64,000 nt of DNA from Thomasclavelia spiroformis DSM 1552 (GTDB taxonomy: Bacteria; Bacillota_I; Bacilli_A; Erysipelotrichales; Coprobacillaceae). Each line of letters starts with the position of its first letter. The first letter of the stretch is position 1. A program made the position numbers and the translations under genes. Positions 54,073-63,190 of the stretch are shown here, in pieces. Below the pieces are notes generated by a model, which did not search any database, was not told the origin of the DNA, and saw only the letters and a list, made by a program, of their open reading frames with translations. The DNA lies in assembly GCF_025149465.1 (NCBI RefSeq), contig NZ_CP102275.1, forward strand, positions 2,119,596 to 2,183,595. Direction: 5' to 3'.

Positions 54073-55959
54073 GGGCTAAGAATTAAAATCTTTCGCCCCT
54101 TTCACAACACCGTGCGTAGGGTTCCCTACACGGCGTTTCATAAGTTTATAGAGTTGTAATAATCTAGTGCACTTATAAATCCGTATATTTTTAATACTTC
54201 ATTTGTAAGTGTCCTTTTTAGTATGAAGCTATTGGCGATGTGCCAGTAGCTTTTTCTTGTGTTTGCCCATTCCCATGCCTTACTTTTATTAATACCTAGT
54301 TTTTGTAAATTTCTATACCTTGTTCTTACTAACTTCCATCTTTTCCAATATATCATTCGTATTCTTCTTCTCATCCATGAGTCTATTTCCCTTAGATGTT
54401 TACTCATATTCGCTATCCTATAGTAATTCACCCAACCTGTAATGTATTCTTTTAACTCTTTAGCTAATTCCTTACTTGATATTGGTCGGTTCCTTTTGGT
54501 GATTTCCTTTATTCTCTTTTTCATCTTTTCTTTAGATTTCTTGTGAACAGTGATTCGTACATTACCACTCTTCTCTATATAAAATCCAAAGCCCAAGAAT
54601 TTTATATCAGTAATATAGGCTACCTTTGTCTTCTCTTGGTTCACTTTTACAAATAATTTCTCTTCTAAATATCTTGTCACTGTTTCTTTGACTCTCATTG
54701 CACTTCTTTTACTTTTGAATAGTATGACACAGTCATCTGCGTACCTTACAAATCGATTTCCTCTTCTTTCCATTTCTTTATCAAATTCATTAAGATATAT
54801 ATTTGATAATAATGGGCTGAGTGGCCCACCTTGGGGTACTCCTTTTGTAGTTTCTTCAAACTTATGTTTTACTATGACTCCTGCATTGAGATATTTATGT
54901 ATGAGTGATATAACTCTTCCGTCTTTAATAGTTTGTGACAATATCTGTATAAGTCTTGAATGGTTGACTGTATCAAAGTACTTCTCTAAATCTAGGTCTA
55001 CTGTATATCGATATCCTTCATTGGCGTATTCGACTACTTTTCTTACTGCTTGATGGGCATTTCTTCTTGGTCGGAACCCATAACTATTGTCACTGAATTG
55101 GGGTTCAAATATTGGTGTCAGTACCTGTACTATCGCCTGTTGTATGACCCTATCCGTCACTGTTGGAATTCCTAACTCTCTTTTCTTTCCGTTATCTTTT
55201 GGTATTTCTACTCTTTTAACGGCTTGTGGACTATAATGTCCCTCCATGATAAGTTTCTTTAGATAAGACCAGTGTTGTGCGAAATGCGTACGAACTTCTG
55301 CGACTTGCATTTTATCTACACCACCACTTCCCTTATTACTCATAACCCTTTGGATTGCCTTTTCTATATTGGCATCCTCCATAATTGTTTCAAGTAACTT
55401 CTCATGTACTACAAATCTATTGGTGTTCTTCGTATGTGATATCTCTTGTTTTGATGTAGGATACACTTCTCCACTATTGTCGTATTCCGTACTATCTTCA
55501 TAGAGTAAGCCTAATGATAGTTGACAGTATCCTATTTTATCTTGAGTATCTTTCATTTCCAGTTCACCTCCTTATGTTCGGTCCTTCGCTAGATAACCAT
55601 TACAGTTATCATCATCACTACTATGACCTCGGCTGACTTCCTAGGACAAACGTTTCCACCATGATTACATTTTCATCATGTTCCTAGGACCTCCCACGGT
55701 AAGACATAACACTTTCATCCTATGTACCCACTATCTTTACACTGCTTATTCCGTCGTACTATTGGACTTCGATTTGTTTAGCAATCTCATCCGATAAGCT
55801 TCTGCCTAAAATAGTTCGTATTCCTTGGGTCAGGACTTTGCCTCCAACTTCCTCCCGTTCACACCTTACGATGGATACCTTGTCTTCGGCTAGTGGTTGG
55901 TAGTACGAAACCCCCACAGTGGACTTTCACCACCTAGTCTTATGTCATGCGTGGCACAC
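54064..55959 (-). mobile_element. Group II intron copy 2, bacterial class C, full length
   Basis: Minus-strand 5' end GTGTGCCACGC at 55959; 5' RNA domains about 55570-55959; maturase gene; domain V at 54106-54137 with a CGC triad (AACGCCGTG) instead of the usual AGC; domain VI hairpin GGGGC..GCCCC and 3' end TATTCAAT at about 54064. It lies 4 nt behind the T-run of the nrdG terminator, the typical class C target. The 3' boundary is set to give an AT end and to restore a TAA stop for pepP; an uncertainty of a few bases remains. Confidence 0.9.
54138..55556 (-). CDS. ltrA: Group II intron reverse transcriptase/maturase
   Basis: 472 residues, intact. RT motifs: KRELGIPTVTDRVIQQAI, NSYGFRPRRNAHQAV, YTVDLDLEKYFDTVNH, GVPQGGPLSPLLSNIYL, RYADDCVIL (YADD site) and NQEKTKVAYI. 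The C-terminal maturase (GIIM) domain has ITGWVNYYRIA, RRRIRMIYWKRWK and KAWEWANTRKSYW; there is no HNH endonuclease, as in class C elements. AAGGAGGTG precedes the ATG. The stop codon lies directly at the domain V edge. Confidence 0.96.
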   Translation of the reverse strand: MKDTQDKIGYCQLSLGLLYEDSTEYDNSGEVYPTSKQEISHTKNTNRFVVHEKLLETIMEDANIEKAIQRVMSNKGSGGVDKMQVAEVRTHFAQHWSYLKKLIMEGHYSPQAVKRVEIPKDNGKKRELGIPTVTDRVIQQAIVQVLTPIFEPQFSDNSYGFRPRRNAHQAVRKVVEYANEGYRYTVDLDLEKYFDTVNHSRLIQILSQTIKDGRVISLIHKYLNAGVIVKHKFEETTKGVPQGGPLSPLLSNIYLNEFDKEMERRGNRFVRYADDCVILFKSKRSAMRVKETVTRYLEEKLFVKVNQEKTKVAYITDIKFLGFGFYIEKSGNVRITVHKKSKEKMKKRIKEITKRNRPISSKELAKELKEYITGWVNYYRIANMSKHLREIDSWMRRRIRMIYWKRWKLVRTRYRNLQKLGINKSKAWEWANTRKSYWHIANSFILKRTLTNEVLKIYGFISALDYYNSINL

Positions 55960-55964
55960 TAACA

Positions 55965-55989
55965 AAAAAGGAAGCTGTGCTTCCTTTTT
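55965..55989 (-). terminator. Terminator of nrdDG and target of intron copy 2
   Basis: Stem AAAGGAAGC / GCTTCCTTT, 3-nt loop, followed by TTTTTGTTA on the minus strand and then the intron 5' end at 55959. Confidence 0.85.
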
Positions 55990-56488
55990 ATATTTCACTT
56001 TCATCATATTCAATAATACAGTCTTGTTTTAAAGATTTTTGAATATTAATTAATCGCTGATTCGATGAACCACGATACAACAAAGATAAACTTCTTTTTT
56101 CTAATTCAAATTTTCCATCAACTAACATATCACACAATTCTAATAATCTTTTTTTATTTACATCACTAATAATTTGTTCATAAGTATAACCACTATATAA
56201 AACAATATTTAAATTTCTTTTTTTTATTTCCTTACTTAATTCAATTAAAGCCTCTACTTGTAACATCGGTTCTCCACCAGATAAAGTAACTCCGTCTAAT
56301 AAAGGATTTTCATCGATTTCTTTCAAGATTTCTTCAATATCTTTTAAATATCCACCATTAACATCATGACTTTTAGGATTATGACATCCTAAGCAATTAT
56401 GATAACACCCCTGAACAAAAATAGCATATCTAAGACCAGGTCCATCTACAATCGAGTCATTAACACAGCCAAATAATCGTAATTTCAT
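55988..56488 (-). CDS. nrdG: Anaerobic ribonucleotide reductase activating protein
   Basis: 166-residue radical SAM enzyme that installs the glycyl radical in NrdD. The 4Fe-4S motif is CYHNCLGCH (CxxxCxxC), preceded by DGPGLRYAIFVQG, and TLSGGEPMLQ is the SAM-binding GGE motif. Two nt after nrdD. Its terminator hosts group II intron copy 2. Confidence 0.95.
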   Translation of the reverse strand: MKLRLFGCVNDSIVDGPGLRYAIFVQGCYHNCLGCHNPKSHDVNGGYLKDIEEILKEIDENPLLDGVTLSGGEPMLQVEALIELSKEIKKRNLNIVLYSGYTYEQIISDVNKKRLLELCDMLVDGKFELEKRSLSLLYRGSSNQRLINIQKSLKQDCIIEYDESEI

Positions 56489-56490
56489 TT

Positions 56491-58719
56491 TTATTCACTT
56501 TCCAAATTTATACGAGGAATTCTTTCAAGACCATGATGTTCATTTTCTTTTCTACCACAGCATGGGCAAACATCATCAATGATACCATTATAACCACAAA
56601 CTGGATCTCGATCGACTGGATGATTTATTGCTCCATAACCAATTCCATTATCATGCATTGCACGAATTATTTTTTCAAATGCAGCTAAGTTTTTAGTAGG
56701 ATCCCCATCCATTTCAATATAACTGATATGACCTCCATTAGTTAAGGCATGATATGGTCCTTCTAATTTAATTTTGTTATAAGCACTAATTGGATAATAT
56801 ACTGGAATATGGAAACTATTAGTATAATATTCGCGATCAGTAATCCCCTCTAAATTTCCAAATAACTTTTTATCCATTTTAATAAATCTACCAGAAAGTC
56901 CTTCAGCTGGAGTAGCAATCAAACTAAAATTCAAATTATATTTCTTACTTGCTTCATCCATTGCTTCTGCCATATGTCCAACAATCTTTAGGCCTAACGC
57001 CTGCGCTTGTTCACTTTCTCCGTGATGATAACCGATTAATGCTTTCAATGTTTCAGCCAAACCAATAAATCCAACAGTAAGTGTTCCATGTTTCAAAACC
57101 TCACGTACTTCATCATCTGGTTTTAATTTATCACTACCTAACCAAATTCCTTGTCCCATTAAAAATGGATAATTTTTAACTTTACGACGACATTGGATTT
57201 CAAAACGTTCTAACAATTGATCAATACACAACTCTAACATGTCATCCAATTTATTAAAGAATTCTTTTACATCTCCATTAGAAAGAATTGCTAACCTTGG
57301 CAAATTGATAGTTGTAAAACTTAAATTACCTCGACTAAAACTTATTTCATTATTTTTATCATAAACATTAGCCATAACCCTAGTACGACAACCCATATAT
57401 GCAATTTCTGTTTCTGGTGTTCCCTTATAATATTTTAAATTAAATGGTGCATCGACAAATGAAAAATTTGGAAACAAACGTTTAGCTGAAGTTTTACATG
57501 CTAGTTTAAATAAATCATAATTTGGCTCTCCTTCATTATAATTTATTCCTTCTTTTACTCTAAAAATTTGAATTGGGAAAATCGGTGTTTCACCATGTCC
57601 TAATCCTGCTTCTGTAGCTAATAGAACATTTTTCATTACCATTCTACCTTCACTGGATGTATCCATTCCATAATTAATTGAACTAAATGGTACTTGAGCT
57701 CCTGCTCTTGAGTGCATTGTATTTAAATTATGAATAAATGCTTCCATTGCCTGATATGTTTCTTCATCTGTTTCTTGATAAGCAGTTTTGTTTGAAAATT
57801 CAATAATTTTATCAATATTTTTAATATTTTTATTCAACAATTCTGTTTTTATTGCATTATTAAATTCTTCATTATTATCTAAAGTTGGTTTTAATACCAA
57901 CTTATTTTTAATTGTAGCTGCTATCTTTTCACCATCGATATTTTCAAGTAAACTGATGGCTTTAGCTAAATTATGATAAAAATGTTTTATATAAGACTTT
58001 GCTACCCCTGGTGCCATTCCATAATCAAAATTAGGGATTGCTTGACCACCATGTTGATCATTTTGATTAGATTGAATTGCAATACAAGCCAGTGCTGCAT
58101 AAACACTAATGCTATTAGGGCTTCTCAATACACCATGTCCAGTTGAAAAACCATTTTCAAATAATCTTTTTATATCAATTTGACAACATGTAGTCGTAAG
58201 GGTTAAAAAATCCATATCATGAATATGAATATCTCCATTAGCATGCGCTCTAGCATGCTTAGGTTTTAATACAAACATTTCATTAAATTGTTTTGCTGCC
58301 TCTGTTCCATATTTTAACATTGTTCCCATTGGAGCATCAGCATTGACATTAGCATTTTCTCTTTTTAAATCACTATTCTTACTTTCAGAAAATGTTATTT
58401 CTTCAAATGTTTTCATTAAACGTGAGCGCATATCTCTTTCTCGAGTTCGATTTGCTCGATATAAAATATACGCCTTTGCAACTCGGACAAATCCTTGTTC
58501 AATTAATACTTCTTCTACTGTATCTTGAACTAATTCTACAGTCGGTAAAGCACTTTGTTTTTTTTCTAAATTTTTTTCAACTTTTTTAGCAATATCTAAT
58601 GCTGTTTTTAATTCATATTTACTGCTGCACGCTTGAAAAGCTTTATATATAGCACCAGCTATTTTATCTAATTCAAAAGGAACTAAACGTCCATCTCGTT
58701 TTCTTATGTTTTCTATCAT
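56491..58719 (-). CDS. nrdD: Anaerobic ribonucleoside-triphosphate reductase (class III)
   Basis: 742 residues. N-terminal ATP-cone (about 3-95; IRKRDGRLVPFELDKIAGAIYKA), ten-stranded barrel domain with HIHDMDF and thiyl/active-site cysteine regions, and the C-terminal glycyl-radical/zinc region DRDPVCGYNGIIDDVCPCCGRKE, with four Cys of the structural zinc site. Reduces NTPs to dNTPs without oxygen, using formate as usual for the class. GGAGG 7 nt upstream selects the ATG at 58719. Operon with nrdG. Confidence 0.96.
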   Translation of the reverse strand: MIENIRKRDGRLVPFELDKIAGAIYKAFQACSSKYELKTALDIAKKVEKNLEKKQSALPTVELVQDTVEEVLIEQGFVRVAKAYILYRANRTRERDMRSRLMKTFEEITFSESKNSDLKRENANVNADAPMGTMLKYGTEAAKQFNEMFVLKPKHARAHANGDIHIHDMDFLTLTTTCCQIDIKRLFENGFSTGHGVLRSPNSISVYAALACIAIQSNQNDQHGGQAIPNFDYGMAPGVAKSYIKHFYHNLAKAISLLENIDGEKIAATIKNKLVLKPTLDNNEEFNNAIKTELLNKNIKNIDKIIEFSNKTAYQETDEETYQAMEAFIHNLNTMHSRAGAQVPFSSINYGMDTSSEGRMVMKNVLLATEAGLGHGETPIFPIQIFRVKEGINYNEGEPNYDLFKLACKTSAKRLFPNFSFVDAPFNLKYYKGTPETEIAYMGCRTRVMANVYDKNNEISFSRGNLSFTTINLPRLAILSNGDVKEFFNKLDDMLELCIDQLLERFEIQCRRKVKNYPFLMGQGIWLGSDKLKPDDEVREVLKHGTLTVGFIGLAETLKALIGYHHGESEQAQALGLKIVGHMAEAMDEASKKYNLNFSLIATPAEGLSGRFIKMDKKLFGNLEGITDREYYTNSFHIPVYYPISAYNKIKLEGPYHALTNGGHISYIEMDGDPTKNLAAFEKIIRAMHDNGIGYGAINHPVDRDPVCGYNGIIDDVCPCCGRKENEHHGLERIPRINLESE

Positions 58720-58814
58720 ACGCCTTCCTCCATACAATTAGTATATCTTACTTATCATAAAAAATCATTTAATATAACTCATCACTAAAAATTTTAATAT
58801 TATATTTTTAAATT

Positions 58815-58844
58815 AAAACATCTTAGTATTCGCTAAGATGTTTT
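58815..58844 (-). terminator. Terminator after the DUF4080 radical SAM gene
   Basis: 12-bp perfect stem (AAAACATCTTAG / CTAAGATGTTTT), 6-nt loop; overlaps the end of the gene and is followed by AATTTAAAAATAT on the minus strand. Confidence 0.7.
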
Positions 58845-60467
58845 AGGATATTTATTTACAGTAACTTGATAATTTTTATAAGTTGCAATTATATAATAAT
58901 CTTTCAGTTCCTCTATTATACTATATCTAAATAAGTCTTCTTGGTTTAAATCATATTTTTTTATTAATATGTGTAAAATTTTTCGACTATTTTCTTTATC
59001 AAGAGTTGTTTTCCACCATCTTTTAGGTTTTATTTTCGCAAGTAATAAATAATCTTCAATTAATTCATCTAAATATTTATTATCCAAATATTCATTTAAA
59101 TATCTAAACAACTCATCATTTTGAAAGTTAATTCTTTTAAAATTATGTTCTTGATAATATTGTCCTAAATTTAAAAAGAAATAAAATGGTGAAATAACCT
59201 GTTTCATAACTTTATTCATTGTAATTGGCATTTTACCACTATTCCAATATTTCTCTAACATATCTTCAACTAAATGAATTTTATGAATATCATTCTTTGT
59301 TAAATAATTACTATGTATTAATTCATAAGGTGGTTTACTATCGTATACATATCCATATTTACTAGCTTCTTTTCTCAAACTAGTCCCTCTAAGTAATTTT
59401 AGAAAACCTAATTGTAATTCCTTAGGATAAAAACTAAATACATCATCAAAAGATTTTGCAAATCTTTCAAGATTTTCTAACGGTAAACCAGCAATTAGAT
59501 CTAAATGAAAATCAATCTTATGATTAGTTTGTAATTGTCTAATTACTTCACTTAATCGTTTAAAATCTTGATATCTTTTAACTATTTCATTAGTTGGTTC
59601 ATATGTCGATTGAATCCCAATTTCAAATCTAAGTAAACCCTCTGGTGCATAATCATTTATATAATCAATTATTCTTTGATCTAAAACATCTCCATTAATT
59701 TCAAATTGGAATTGTACACCCTCACGATAATTTTCAAATATATACTTTAAAATAGCTAATGCATGTTCCGTTTTAGCATTAAAACTTCGATCTAATAATT
59801 TAATAATCTTAACATCAGTTTTCATTAATAGATCTATTTGTTTTTTTAAATAATCTAAACTAAAAAAACGTAACCCTTTTTCTAAAGAAGACAAACAATA
59901 CTGACATTGATACGGACATCCTCTGCTCGTTTCAAAATAAAGAACTCGTTTAGACATATCAGCTAAATCTCTTTGTAATAAATATGGTGATTCTAATGAT
60001 TCAATATAGCTTAAATCAACCGGTTTACTTTGACGATAATCGCGATTATCTTTACTACTAACCCCTTGAATATCAATAGGCTGTTTATTTTCAAGACAAT
60101 CTAAAAGTTGTTTAAAGACAATTTCTCCCTCACCACTAATTACATAATCGATATCAAAATTATCTAAAAAATAATCTATTTCATAACTAACCTCAGGGCC
60201 CCCTAAAATAATAATTAACTCTTTATTTTCTTTTTTTAATTTACTACATAAAATTTTAATTAACTCAACATTCCAAATATACACACTAAAAGCCACAACC
60301 TGATTATTCATAGCAATAATCTCATTTGTAATTTTATCAAGGTCCTCTTTAATCGTATATTCACAAAAATCAACATTATGATAATTTTTAGTTGCAACAT
60401 ATAAAAGACGCAAAGATAAAGATTTATGAATAAATTTAGAATTTAACGTTGTAATTAAAGTTTTCAT
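58833..60467 (-). CDS. B12-binding domain radical SAM protein (DUF4080)
   Basis: 544 residues. N-terminal cobalamin-binding-like Rossmann domain (about 1-130; FSVYIWN, IILGGPEVSYE, YVISGEGE), radical SAM core (about 165-400) with the 4Fe-4S motif CPYQCQYC, and a C-terminal DUF4080 region (LGFLKLLRGTSLRKEASKYGYVYDSKPPYE). The classical B12-binding His (DxHxxG) is not evident. Probably a methyltransferase or related enzyme of unknown substrate. Alone in its transcription unit. Confidence 0.88.
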   Translation of the reverse strand: MKTLITTLNSKFIHKSLSLRLLYVATKNYHNVDFCEYTIKEDLDKITNEIIAMNNQVVAFSVYIWNVELIKILCSKLKKENKELIIILGGPEVSYEIDYFLDNFDIDYVISGEGEIVFKQLLDCLENKQPIDIQGVSSKDNRDYRQSKPVDLSYIESLESPYLLQRDLADMSKRVLYFETSRGCPYQCQYCLSSLEKGLRFFSLDYLKKQIDLLMKTDVKIIKLLDRSFNAKTEHALAILKYIFENYREGVQFQFEINGDVLDQRIIDYINDYAPEGLLRFEIGIQSTYEPTNEIVKRYQDFKRLSEVIRQLQTNHKIDFHLDLIAGLPLENLERFAKSFDDVFSFYPKELQLGFLKLLRGTSLRKEASKYGYVYDSKPPYELIHSNYLTKNDIHKIHLVEDMLEKYWNSGKMPITMNKVMKQVISPFYFFLNLGQYYQEHNFKRINFQNDELFRYLNEYLDNKYLDELIEDYLLLAKIKPKRWWKTTLDKENSRKILHILIKKYDLNQEDLFRYSIIEELKDYYIIATYKNYQVTVNKYPKTS

Positions 60468-60493
60468 TTCCTCACCTCACTAACATAAAAACA

Positions 60494-60521
60494 AATAATC
60501 TAGAGAAAACCCTAGATTATT
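60494..60521 (-). terminator. Terminator after the carboxypeptidase gene
   Basis: 10-bp perfect stem (AATAATCTAG / CTAGATTATT), 8-nt loop, followed on the minus strand by TGTTTTTATG. Confidence 0.75.
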
Positions 60522-61764
60522 GTTCTTTAACTTCTGGCATAACATTATTGTATAAACAATATTCCTCAAAAGTCCATCCATTTTTTTGAATTTCTTTTGC
60601 AACATCTTCTCCTACATAGCGTAAATGCCATGGTTCATGAGCGATACCAGTAATACCATCAGTTCCATCTTCAAAACGAATAATAAATCCAAATTTTGCA
60701 CAGTTTTTAATTACCCAACGATATTCTTCTGTATCACCAAAAGTAATTCTTTTTCCTTCAACAACACTTTGACTAGTTAAATCAACACCTAGACCAGTTT
60801 GATGTTCACTTGCTCCTGGTTGAGCAACATATTCATTGGCATATTGTGTATTATAGCGTGCCACAAAATCTGCCATTGTTTCTACTTGTGTTTGATATGA
60901 ACGATATGCACTATTTACTACTAATTCTAATCCTTCTTGTTTAGCAGCTCTATACATTTTTGTTAGAGCATCTGATGTTTCTTTTGTCATTTTTGGATTT
61001 TGGCAATCAGGTGCAACAGGGATTTCTGGATCTACCAATTCTGGTTCATAATCTTCTGGTAAATAGAATCCTTTTTTTACCAATGTTAATAAATTACTTG
61101 GATTAGTAATTGTATACTTTGTCTCAGGTTCACCATTACTTGAAATAATAAATGGATAATTTGTAATACAAACTGCATAATTGTAATTTTTATAAGTATT
61201 ATATGCATTCATATAACCTTCTAAATTTTGTAACTTATAACCCTCTACTTTACGATATGGTTCAATATCACTAGCTGTATATTTATGATCTATTAAATAT
61301 TGAAAATCATCTTGAGTTGCTCCTTCTTCAAGTAAGCCCCAAATAAGTTTTTCACTATAATCTAAGCTTTTTAGTTTTGGTACATCATTTTTAAATATAC
61401 TATCAACATTTGTAACAACTTTAGCATATTTCATATCTTTATTGATTGTTAAATATCTTTCATATTCATCATATAAAGATACTTCAGGTGACTGCTTGAT
61501 CCAATTAGTAATATGATCCATTTTATCATGAGATAAAATTTCATCTTCATCTTCTGTTGGTAAAGATAGTATTTCACTAGTTTGTGAAAAAGAATAACCT
61601 TTAGCTAATAATTTAATGCGATTTAGATTTAAAGATACTACTAAACCAACAACCAAAACAACTGCTATTACAGCAACAATTGCAACTCTTCCGACTCTTA
61701 GTCGACTTTTATGTCCATAACTATATGAACTATAATATGAATAATCTCTTCTTTTTTTAAACAT
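60517..61764 (-). CDS. D-alanyl-D-alanine carboxypeptidase, M15B/VanY type
   Basis: 415 residues: cytoplasmic Tyr/Ser/Arg-rich N-terminus, one transmembrane helix (about 27-46), a helical linker domain (about 60-250) and an M15 peptidase domain. Zinc ligands are in SEHQTGLGVDLT (His, Asp) and EPWHLRYVG (His, with catalytic Glu); SAYRSYQTQ is the substrate-site block. Trims the terminal D-Ala from peptidoglycan pentapeptides. VanY-type resistance is unlikely, as no van genes are nearby. Confidence 0.9.
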   Translation of the reverse strand: MFKKRRDYSYYSSYSYGHKSRLRVGRVAIVAVIAVVLVVGLVVSLNLNRIKLLAKGYSFSQTSEILSLPTEDEDEILSHDKMDHITNWIKQSPEVSLYDEYERYLTINKDMKYAKVVTNVDSIFKNDVPKLKSLDYSEKLIWGLLEEGATQDDFQYLIDHKYTASDIEPYRKVEGYKLQNLEGYMNAYNTYKNYNYAVCITNYPFIISSNGEPETKYTITNPSNLLTLVKKGFYLPEDYEPELVDPEIPVAPDCQNPKMTKETSDALTKMYRAAKQEGLELVVNSAYRSYQTQVETMADFVARYNTQYANEYVAQPGASEHQTGLGVDLTSQSVVEGKRITFGDTEEYRWVIKNCAKFGFIIRFEDGTDGITGIAHEPWHLRYVGEDVAKEIQKNGWTFEEYCLYNNVMPEVKEQ

Positions 61765-61781
61765 TATAATCTTACTCCTAA

Positions 61782-62336
61782 CTACTTACATGTACTTAAA
61801 TAATCTTCTCTACCTAAAATATATTGATCATTTCCATCACTATCAATAATAACTACTAATGGCATATTTTCTACTTCTAATCTTCTAATTGCCTCAGGAC
61901 CCAAGTCATCAAAAGCAATTATCTCGCATTTTTTAATACAATTTGACATCATTGCTCCTGCACCGCCTATAGCGCCAAAATATACGCCATTATTTTCAAT
62001 AATAGCTTCTTTAACATTTGGCTGGCGATAACCTTTTCCAATCATTGAACGCAACCCCATTTTAATTAACGTTGGAGCAAAAGCGTCCATTCTTCCAGAA
62101 GTTGTCGGTCCTCCACTACCAAAAACCTCTCCTGGTTTACTTGGAGTTGGCCCAACATAAAAAATCACTTGATCTTTTAAAGGGAATGGTAACTCTTTTT
62201 CCTCTTCAATTAAAGTCATTAAACGTTTATGAGCAGCATCTCTACCAGTATAAATTACACCACTTAGCATTACTTCATCACCCGCATGTAATTTTTTTAT
62301 CTTTTCAACAGTAAGTGGTGTTTTTAAATAAATCAT
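61782..62336 (-). CDS. Class I fumarate hydratase (or L-tartrate dehydratase), beta subunit
   Basis: 184 residues, Fe-S hydro-lyase C-terminal domain. LHAGDEVMLSGVIYTGRDAAHKR, YVGPTPSKPGEVFGSGGPTTSGRMD and YFGAIGGAGAMMS are conserved. Overlaps the alpha gene by 4 nt (ATGA-type coupling). Fumarase and tartrate dehydratase share this fold; fumarase is favoured for an anaerobe without other tartrate genes visible. Confidence 0.88.
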   Translation of the reverse strand: MIYLKTPLTVEKIKKLHAGDEVMLSGVIYTGRDAAHKRLMTLIEEEKELPFPLKDQVIFYVGPTPSKPGEVFGSGGPTTSGRMDAFAPTLIKMGLRSMIGKGYRQPNVKEAIIENNGVYFGAIGGAGAMMSNCIKKCEIIAFDDLGPEAIRRLEVENMPLVVIIDSDGNDQYILGREDYLSTCK

Positions 62337-63175
62337 AAATTTACCTCCTTATGACGTGATACATGACAACAAATACTAACAGCAACTGGCATTCCGGCAA
62401 TATGCGTTGGATGAGTCTCAATATTTAATGATAAAGCAGTTGTTTTCCCACCATATCCAGCTGGTCCAATTCCAGTAGCGTTGATCATTGCTAATAATTC
62501 TTTTTCTAAATTTGCATAACGTTCATCTTGATGATGACTACCTATTTCTCGCATCATTGCCTTTTTTGAAAGTTGCGTAACTTTATCAAATGATCCTCCT
62601 ATTCCAACACCAATAACCATTGGAGGACAAGCATTAGGTCCCGCATCATTTATAACTTTTAAGACAAAATCTTTAACTCCTTGTACACCATCACTTGGTT
62701 TCAACATTTTTATTTGTGACATGTTTTCAGAACCAAATCCTTTTGGAGCAACTACAATTTTAAATTCATCACCCGTGACAACATCAAAATAGATAATTGC
62801 TGGGGTATTATCTTTCGTATTAATTCTATCAAATAAAGGATCTTGAACTATTGACTTTCTTAAATACCCTTCTTGATATCCTTGTCGAACACCTTCATTG
62901 ATTGCTGATTTTAAATCACCATCAATATGTACCTCTTGACCAAGAGTAACATAAACAAATACCATTCCAGTATCCTGACATATTGGCATCATTTTATCAT
63001 GAGCCAAATTAGCATTATCAATCAATACATCAATTGTCTTTTTTGCAAGTGAATAAGTTTCTTCATTTTTTTTATCATTAAGAGCCTTAAAAACATCACT
63101 AGGTAAAATGCATGCTGCTTCTATACATAATTTTTTTACTGTTTTAATTATATCTTCACATTTTATTTCTCGCAT
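62333..63175 (-). CDS. Class I fumarate hydratase (or L-tartrate dehydratase), alpha subunit
   Basis: 280 residues, carrying the [4Fe-4S] cluster cysteines in PICQDTGM, GPNACPPMVIGVGIGG and SICCHVSRH. Together with the beta subunit it interconverts fumarate and malate. 15 nt downstream of the broken RpiR-type gene, so likely once part of one unit controlled by it. Confidence 0.9.
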   Translation of the reverse strand: MREIKCEDIIKTVKKLCIEAACILPSDVFKALNDKKNEETYSLAKKTIDVLIDNANLAHDKMMPICQDTGMVFVYVTLGQEVHIDGDLKSAINEGVRQGYQEGYLRKSIVQDPLFDRINTKDNTPAIIYFDVVTGDEFKIVVAPKGFGSENMSQIKMLKPSDGVQGVKDFVLKVINDAGPNACPPMVIGVGIGGSFDKVTQLSKKAMMREIGSHHQDERYANLEKELLAMINATGIGPAGYGGKTTALSLNIETHPTHIAGMPVAVSICCHVSRHKEVNL

Positions 63176-63190
63176 AACTTTTCCTCTTTC

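Noticed and set aside
60517-61764. VanY-type glycopeptide resistance gene
   Set aside because: The M15 domain alone does not imply resistance; no vanH, vanA/B, vanX or VanRS genes are nearby, and housekeeping carboxypeptidases share the motifs.
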